A stretch of 64,000 nucleotides of DNA from Cohnella zeiphila. Its GTDB lineage: Bacteria; Bacillota; Bacilli; Paenibacillales; Paenibacillaceae. The stretch covers positions 1 through 64,000 of the forward strand of contig NZ_JACJVO010000046.1 of NCBI RefSeq assembly GCF_014212055.1. The letters are read 5' to 3'. The first letter of the stretch is position 1. Every line of letters begins with the position of its first letter. The notes below the pieces were generated by a model. The model had not been told where the DNA came from. It worked only from the letters and a program-made list of their open reading frames with translations, and did not search any database. Shown here piece after piece: positions 59,761-64,000 of the stretch. Both the position numbers and the translations under genes were made by a program.

Positions 59761-59894
59761 GCCGCTCGATTCCTCGACTTGCCGTTTTGCCGCTGCGTTC
59801 GCGAGATTGCTGACTCCGGCAGCATTCCGCTTTAAAGCCGTTCCTTCCCAAGCTGCCGCTCGCATTCTTCTGCGGCTTCTTCCGAAGGCGGCGC

Positions 59895-59922
59895 TTGATA
59901 TTTGCCCCTGGTCCGCTATACT
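59895..59922 (+). promoter_or_regulatory. Promoter of nuclease-like gene 2
   Basis: TTGATA (59895-59900) and TATACT (59917-59922) are separated by 16 bases, with a structured leader of about 130 bases before the start at 60051. Confidence 0.55.
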
Positions 59923-59953
59923 GAAAAAAGAGTCCATCAGTCGCGAAGCACGC

Positions 59954-60015
59954 GCCGCTCCGGCAACATTCCGCCCTTTTTCCGGGGGTGGATGTGCCGG
60001 GGCGGCTTTTTCGGT
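59954..60015 (+). terminator. Leader hairpin with U-tract (possible attenuator) before nuclease-like gene 2
   Basis: GCCGC-CCGGCA (59954 onward) pairs with TGCCGG-GCGGC (59995-60006) in an imperfect stem of about 20 bp, followed by T5. The position between promoter and gene matches the arrangement at 19815-19874, though the sequence is different. Confidence 0.6.
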
Positions 60016-60050
60016 TTCTTGCCCATCTTGCATAGAAAGGACAAGATCAG

Positions 60051-60707
60051 ATGTCCAGATTCGAAGAGGCATATGAGGAATGGCTGCATTCGGAGATTGT
60101 CGGGGAAGACAACCCTCGGAGACGCGAAATGCTGGAGAAGGGGCTCGGCCACGGCACTCGCGAATTTCTGCGGATAGTCTGGTACCCCGCCGTAAGGAAC
60201 TTCAACCACTTGCATCCCGAATGGGAGGTGCGGGATTTCCACAACGGCTACCGTTATCTGGATCTTGCGTATATGCCTGGAGGCGACGCCAAAGGGGGGA
60301 TCGAGATTCAAGGCTTCGGCCCCCACGCGAGAGACCTGGACGTGAGACGGTTCAAAGACTTATGCTGGCGGCATTGCCTGCTGGCGCTGGACGATTGGCT
60401 CTTTCTTCCGGTCGCCTACCTCTCCATAACGGACGAACCGAAGCGCTGCCAACAATTGGTCCTCTCCTTCATCGGGAAGTTCGTTTCGACGGGGGCACCC
60501 CAAGAAAGGTTGAATTGGCTGGAAGCAGAGACGATGAGATACGCTAGACGGCTGCTCCGGCCATTCACGCCGGCTGAGCTGGCAAGCCATCTTCGCGTGA
60601 CTCCGACGTATGCGAGAAAAATTTTGCACAGCCTCGTCGAACTCCAGCTTCTGTCCGTCATTGGCGGCAACCAGCGCTACCGCACGTACGGCTTACGAAA
60701 CCAATAG
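60051..60707 (+). CDS. PD-(D/E)XK nuclease-like protein with winged helix, paralog 2, catalytic Lys replaced
   Basis: This 218-residue paralog of the gene at 19907 has a matching layout: WYPAVRNFNHLHPEWEVRDF, YLDLAYMPGG, GIEIQGFGPHARDLDVRRFK, then a winged-helix-like C terminus (PAELASHLRVTPTYARKILH). Candidate active-site positions are D71 and E85, but the lysine of the E-x-K motif is glutamine (Q87), so nuclease activity may be lost while folding and DNA binding remain. AAAGGA lies about 10 bases before the ATG. The final codons and stop lie inside the first unit of the repeats that follow. Confidence 0.7.
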   Translation: MSRFEEAYEEWLHSEIVGEDNPRRREMLEKGLGHGTREFLRIVWYPAVRNFNHLHPEWEVRDFHNGYRYLDLAYMPGGDAKGGIEIQGFGPHARDLDVRRFKDLCWRHCLLALDDWLFLPVAYLSITDEPKRCQQLVLSFIGKFVSTGAPQERLNWLEAETMRYARRLLRPFTPAELASHLRVTPTYARKILHSLVELQLLSVIGGNQRYRTYGLRNQ

Positions 60708-60827
60708 CGTTTCGCAGCAATACTCTGCCTGCGACTAACGAAACCAGTAGCGCTTAGCAGCAATACTACTCTACCTGCGGCTAATGAAACCAGTAGCGCT
60801 TAGCAGCAATACTACTCTACCTGCGGC
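60693..60827. repeat. Three tandem forward units leading into a family A element
   Basis: TTACGAA, TAACGAA and TAATGAA units start at 60693, 60736 and 60782, with pitches of 43, 46 and 46 bp to the unit at 60828. Units 2 and 3 are nearly identical over 46 bp. The first overlaps the 3' end of the nuclease-like gene. Confidence 0.75.
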
Positions 60828-61011
60828 TAACGAAACCAACAGCGCTTATTTGTCTAAAATCGGCAGGTCGGAAAATGTAACGAAACTCAGCGACGCTATT
60901 CGCTGAATTTGGTCGACCCCAGCCCGCAAATGAGCCCAATAGCGTCGCTACGATTCGTTAGCGTTGCAGAGGTGCCGATTTCGGGACGATAAGGTTTGTA
61001 CGTTTCGTTAG
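60825..61011. repeat. Four-unit mirror element, motif family A, copy 2
   Basis: Forward TAACGAA units start at 60828 and 60878 and reverse units end at 60960 and 61010, the same offsets (0, 50, 132, 182) as at 3548-3730. The ends form a 10-bp perfect inverted repeat, CTAACGAAAC and GTTTCGTTAG. Inner sequences also pair (CAGCGACGCTATT with AATAGCGTCGCT; AAATCGGCA with TGCCGATTT), so the whole element can fold into one long hairpin. The 61012-61114 stretch between the copies holds nothing recognisable. Confidence 0.85.
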
Positions 61012-61114
61012 GGTTTGAGGAAGCTTACACAAACTTGTCGGGTTCCAGCTTCTGTCCGTGCCGATGGCAAGCAGGCATTCATGACTGACGACAAACAAAG
61101 CTGTCGTTACGGAC

Positions 61115-61300
61115 GGCTAACGAAACCAACAGCGCTTATTTGTCTAAAATCGGCAGGTTGGAAAATGTAACGAAACTCAGCGACGCTATCGCTGAATTTG
61201 GTCGACCCAAGCCCGCAAATGAGCCCAATAGCGTCGCTACGATTCGTTAGCGTTGCAGAGGCGCCGATTTCGGGACAATAAGGTTTGTACGTTTCGTTAG
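61115..61300. repeat. Four-unit mirror element, motif family A, copy 3
   Basis: Near-identical to copy 2 over its full length with about five differences, including a one-base deletion at about 61190. It lies in direct orientation 290 bp downstream, indicating a recent duplication or a second insertion. Confidence 0.85.
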
Positions 61301-61329
61301 CTCGGGGAGTTGGGACAGCGAGCCAGAAG

Positions 61330-61590
61330 CTCCGGTCGAGAGGGCTACGCTCGAGAATCCGTTCGAGAATTCATTCGAGAATCCGTTCGAGTACCTGTTC
61401 GAGTATCCGTTCGAGTACCTGTTCGAGTATCCGTTCGAGTACCTGTTCGAGTATCTGTTCGAGAATCCGTTCGGGGGAATTCCGTTCGAGAAGGCTCCGT
61501 AAAGGTGCCCCGTTCGGGGGAATTCCGTTCGAGAGGGCTCCCGAAAGAGGCCCCGTTCGAGAATGCTCCGTTCAAGGGGGCTCCGATCCC
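61330..61590. repeat. 12-bp tandem repeat array (CGAGNATCCGTT)
   Basis: From 61351 to about 61475 there are about ten units of CGAG-AATCCGTT or CGAG-TACCTGTT, alternating to form a 24-bp higher-order unit. From there to about 61590 the TCCGTTCGAG core continues irregularly with GGGGGAATTCCGTTCGAG blocks. Frames through it encode only low-complexity SNRYSNGY-like peptide with no start signal. Confidence 0.85.
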
Positions 61591-61659
61591 GGGGGAAGTA
61601 CTTTAGGCAGGAACCGTTCGGAGTCCGAATTCCAGCCAGCGCAGGAACGCGCCGAGAAC

Positions 61660-61696
61660 GCAAAGAAACACGCCGGCAATCGGCGTGTTTCTTTGC
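61660..61696 (-). terminator. Intrinsic terminator of the class I aldolase gene
   Basis: A perfect 16-bp stem, GCAAAGAAACACGCCG and its complement, with a 5-base loop lies 31 bases after the stop. The T-rich end of the stem on the minus strand (TTTCTTTGC) serves in place of a separate T run. Confidence 0.75.
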
Positions 61697-61726
61697 TTGG
61701 CGATGCGGAGCTGCATGGCGTGCGGA

Positions 61727-62614
61727 TCAGGTGATCGAAGCCTCGTAGATCGAGCGGACGGATTGGGACAGCGTCCCGTTGAACTGCTCGTCCGTCTGCT
61801 GATCCGACAGCCCCTCGGCCAAAGCGCGGGAGAAGCTGGCGATCAAGCCGTGGTTGCGGGTCAGCCGTTCATTGGCTTCCTGCCGGTCGTAGCCGCCCGA
61901 CAGCGCGACCACGCGCGCCACTCGCGGATGCTCGATCAGGTCGCGATAGAAGTCGTCTTCCGTCGGAATCGACAGCTTCAGCATGACGGTCGCGCCTTCG
62001 TCCAGAGCGGACAGCTGCTTCAGGATTTCCTCCTTCAGGATCCGCTCGGATTCCTTCTTGTCCGAGCTATGGATGTCGACCTCCGGCTCGATAATCGGGA
62101 CAAGGCCCGCCGCCAGGATTTGTTTGCCGATCTCGAACTGCTGCTCCACGACGTTCCGGATGCCGGTCGGATTCGCTTCTTTGATGACGGAGCGCATCTT
62201 CGTACCGAAAATATGCCGAACGACCGCCCGCGCCAGGAGGGTGTCCAAATCGGGCATCGGCTTCAGCAGCTGTACGCCGTCCGCCGGTTCGGCCAGTCCT
62301 TTGTCCACCTTCAGAAAAGGAACGACGCCTTTCTTCTCCCACAAATAATCGGCGGTGAACTGTCCGTCGATCTTCCGATCCATCGTGTTCTCGAACAGGA
62401 TCGCGCCGAGAATAAACTCCGCGTCGAACGCCGGGCTCTTGATGATGCGCGTCCTCATCTCGTGCACGAGCGCGTACATCTCTTCTTCGCCCGAATAGCG
62501 GCTCGGCTCGACGCCGTACTGCTGCAGCGCCTTGGGCGTGCTTCCTCCGCTCTGGTCCAACGCGGCGATAAATCCTTTGCCCGTGCGAATTCGTTCCAAC
62601 TGCTCCTTGTTCAT
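61727..62614 (-). CDS. Class I fructose-bisphosphate aldolase
   Basis: This 295-residue cytoplasmic enzyme cleaves fructose 1,6-bisphosphate to glyceraldehyde 3-phosphate and dihydroxyacetone phosphate through a lysine Schiff base. It opens GKGFIAALDQSGGSTPKAL as the staphylococcal and bacilli class I enzymes do, with VPIIEPEVDI (E176, E178) and the candidate Schiff-base lysine K213 in VMLKLSIP, and SGGYDRQEAN near the phosphate site. The ATG at 62614 has GGAGGAG about 8 bases upstream; a GTG at 62620 is also in frame. Monocistronic. Confidence 0.92.
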   Translation of the reverse strand: MNKEQLERIRTGKGFIAALDQSGGSTPKALQQYGVEPSRYSGEEEMYALVHEMRTRIIKSPAFDAEFILGAILFENTMDRKIDGQFTADYLWEKKGVVPFLKVDKGLAEPADGVQLLKPMPDLDTLLARAVVRHIFGTKMRSVIKEANPTGIRNVVEQQFEIGKQILAAGLVPIIEPEVDIHSSDKKESERILKEEILKQLSALDEGATVMLKLSIPTEDDFYRDLIEHPRVARVVALSGGYDRQEANERLTRNHGLIASFSRALAEGLSDQQTDEQFNGTLSQSVRSIYEASIT

Positions 62615-62708
62615 GAACACAGCTCCTCCCCATTGCTCGAATATTCTTTATTGTACAACAATTAGGGGCGGTTCTGCGAATTCCAACAATCCGCGAGCGG
62701 CTCGGCCT

Positions 62709-63575
62709 TTATTCGGCAAGCACCTTCAAGTCCAAGCGGCGGATGCGTTCGGGATCGGAGATCAAATCGACCTCCGCGATCCTCCCGTTCCGGATCGTAT
62801 ATTGCAGAACGTAGAGCAGCCGGCCGCGGGGAGCCGCGACGACCCCGACCGCCCCGTTGACGAGGGCGGTCTGTGCCGCCTGAATGCGTCCGGCCACTTG
62901 CGCGGCCAGCGTCTCGGCGCCCCGGACGATTCCGGGCTTGCCGGCGCCGCGGTCGTCCCGCAGTACGACGTCCGGATCGAGCGCCGCGACCAGCGCATCG
63001 AGATCGCCCGCACGCGCGGCGGCCAGAAACGCTTCGATCGCGTGGCGATCGCTTGCCTGATCGGCGCGGGGCCGCTCCGTTCCCCGCACACGGCGGCGCG
63101 CCCGGCTCGCCAGCTGCCGGACCGCGGCTTCGGACTTTCCGACGATCGGAGCAATCTCCGCGAACGTCAAGGAGAATATATCGTGCAGCACGAACGTGAC
63201 CCGCTCCGCCGGGTTCAGGCTGCCGAGCACGACCAGCAGCGCGAGGCCGACGGAATCCGCCAGCAGCGCCTCCCGCTCGGGATCGCCGCGATCCTCGCCT
63301 CCGCCTTCGAACGCCTCGGGCGGCAGCGCGTCAAGCGGCTCTTCGCGCCTTGCTTTTCGCGACCGGAGCAGGTCGAGGCATATCCGCGAGACAACGGTCG
63401 TCAGCCAGCCGCCCAGGTTCCCGATGCCGCCCGCATCCGCGCGGCACAGCCGGAACCAGGCATCCTGCACCGCGTCCTCCGCCTCGCCAAACGATCCGAG
63501 CATCCGGTACGCTACCGCCTGAAGGTGCGGGCGATGCGCCTCGAACCGCTCGGCCAACCGTTCCTGTTCATTCAT
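62709..63575 (-). CDS. ECF41-type RNA polymerase sigma factor with SnoaL-like C-terminal domain
   Basis: This 288-residue sigma factor has region 2 (AYRMLGSFGEAEDAVQDAWFRLCR), region 4 (LNPAERVTFVLHDIFSLTFAEIAPIVGKSEAAVRQLASRARRRV) and a C-terminal NTF2/SnoaL-like domain (about 175-288) with DPDVVLRDDRG, diagnostic of the SigJ/ECF41 group. In ECF41 the C-terminal domain regulates activity and no anti-sigma factor is used. AAGGATGAG precedes the ATG at 63575. A promoter of ECF41 type lies upstream on each strand, one for itself and one for the divergent carboxymuconolactone decarboxylase-like gene. Confidence 0.92.
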   Translation of the reverse strand: MNEQERLAERFEAHRPHLQAVAYRMLGSFGEAEDAVQDAWFRLCRADAGGIGNLGGWLTTVVSRICLDLLRSRKARREEPLDALPPEAFEGGGEDRGDPEREALLADSVGLALLVVLGSLNPAERVTFVLHDIFSLTFAEIAPIVGKSEAAVRQLASRARRRVRGTERPRADQASDRHAIEAFLAAARAGDLDALVAALDPDVVLRDDRGAGKPGIVRGAETLAAQVAGRIQAAQTALVNGAVGVVAAPRGRLLYVLQYTIRNGRIAEVDLISDPERIRRLDLKVLAE

Positions 63576-63614
63576 CGGCTCATCCTTCTCCTATTCGAAC
63601 GCTTCTATTGAATT

Positions 63615-63642
63615 GACGCTCGGGACCGCCGCTTCTGTGACA
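63615..63642 (-). promoter_or_regulatory. ECF41-type promoter of the sigma factor gene
   Basis: On the minus strand TGTCACA (63636-63642) is separated by 17 bases from CGTC (63615-63618), which fits the known ECF41 consensus of TGTCACA followed by CGTC. Autoregulation is inferred. Confidence 0.75.
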
Positions 63643-63662
63643 GAAGATCAAGCTTCCGAGCC

Positions 63663-63690
63663 TGTCACGCTTCCGGCTCTTCGAATCGTC
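63663..63690 (+). promoter_or_regulatory. ECF41-type promoter of the divergent decarboxylase-like gene
   Basis: TGTCACG (63663-63669), 17 bases, then CGTC (63687-63690), upstream of the ATG at 63747. It has the same spacing as the divergent site. Confidence 0.75.
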
Positions 63691-63746
63691 ATCGTATTGC
63701 AGGGCCGTAACACCGGCTCCAAACCACCGACGAAGGAGCGTTATCC

Positions 63747-64000
63747 ATGGAATCCAGAATGAACAGCCCGGTCACGATCGTACCCAATCTGGCTCATGCA
63801 TTGCAAGATTTGGGCGTATCGTTATTCGCTTCTGCCGACCAGTGCGGCTTGCCGAAGCGGACGCTCTTCCTGGCCTATCTCCGGGCCAGCCAGATCAACG
63901 GCGACGGCGTCTGCGTCGACCTTCATTCGCGCAACGCCTTGTCGGCCGGCGACACGGCCGAACGGGTTCGAACCGTGCCGGCCTGGCGAGAATCGCCGGA
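63747..64000 (+). CDS. Carboxymuconolactone decarboxylase/AhpD-like protein, cut by the window end
   Basis: Eighty-four codons are visible. The protein has the AhpD-fold pattern PNLAHALQDLGVSLFASA, LFLAYLRASQINGDGVCVDLHSRNA and AERVRTVPAWRESP, typical of the partner gene of ECF41 sigma factors. The usual C-x-x-C redox pair in this family (NGCxxC) is D53-G-V-C56 here, so the first cysteine is absent. GAAGGAGCG lies upstream of the ATG. The 3' end is beyond the window. Confidence 0.85.
   Translation, partial: MESRMNSPVTIVPNLAHALQDLGVSLFASADQCGLPKRTLFLAYLRASQINGDGVCVDLHSRNALSAGDTAERVRTVPAWRESP

Noticed and set aside
61247..61663. Minus-strand open frame over the 12-bp repeats
   Set aside because: It is low-complexity SNRYSNGY-type sequence generated by the tandem array, with no start signal or domain.

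Overview
The window looks like a chromosomal segment of a GC-rich spore-former of the Paenibacillaceae (Paenibacillus/Cohnella type). The evidence is strong GGAGG ribosome binding sites, S-layer homology (SLH) surface proteins, two sugar-uptake operons of the kind common in this family (one with a YesM/YesN-like two-component system and LplABC-like transporter), a YtrA-like GntR/ABC operon and many secreted carbohydrate-binding proteins. No rRNA, tRNA, CRISPR array, insertion sequence or prophage was found.

Layout. 1-11 kb: a DUF6530-like gene, a MalT-like LuxR regulator, and a leftward operon of three tail-collar (MdpB-like) proteins plus a 1394-residue SLH protein with nine InlB-type repeats; three phased direct repeats resembling MalT boxes precede the operon. 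9.8-20 kb: accessory metabolism (MFS exporter, VOC protein, 2-keto acid decarboxylase, three SDRs, a GH16-like secreted enzyme, HxlR regulator, MDR dehydrogenase) and a decayed padR gene. 21-30.6 kb: a leftward sugar locus (sensor kinase, AraC-type response regulator, two permeases, apiosidase-like hydrolase, lipoprotein, PhyH dioxygenase) in which two promoters share the same upstream repeats. 30.7-39.4 kb: secreted and surface proteins (SurA-like foldase, beta-helix protein, cohesin-SLH protein, cohesin/FIVAR/dockerin-like protein). 39.6-43 kb: YdhK lipoprotein with a CsoR-like operator in its promoter, an MHS transporter and a LacI regulator. 43.2-52.5 kb: a second sugar operon (Gfo/Idh oxidoreductase, two permeases, two tandem paralogous binding proteins, DUF4832 protein) with LacI-type operators around its promoter. 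52.8-59.5 kb: DHA2 exporter with MarR regulator, RDD and VOC proteins, GntR/ABC operon. 60-64 kb: a second nuclease-like gene, repeat-rich DNA, class I aldolase, and an ECF41 sigma factor divergent from a truncated carboxymuconolactone decarboxylase gene.

The most unusual signal is an intergenic element type of about 180 bp built from four copies of a short motif, two forward and two reverse, with a pitch of about 50 bp. Three unrelated motif families keep this geometry (1-135 partial; 3547-3730, 60825-61011 and 61115-61300; 20667-20845). Two of these loci lie directly downstream of paralogous genes (19907-20578 and 60051-60707) that appear to join a PD-(D/E)XK nuclease-like domain to a winged helix, each behind a promoter and an attenuator-like hairpin. 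One paralog has lost the catalytic lysine. A nuclease-repeat partnership analogous to RAYT/REP is a testable but unproven idea.
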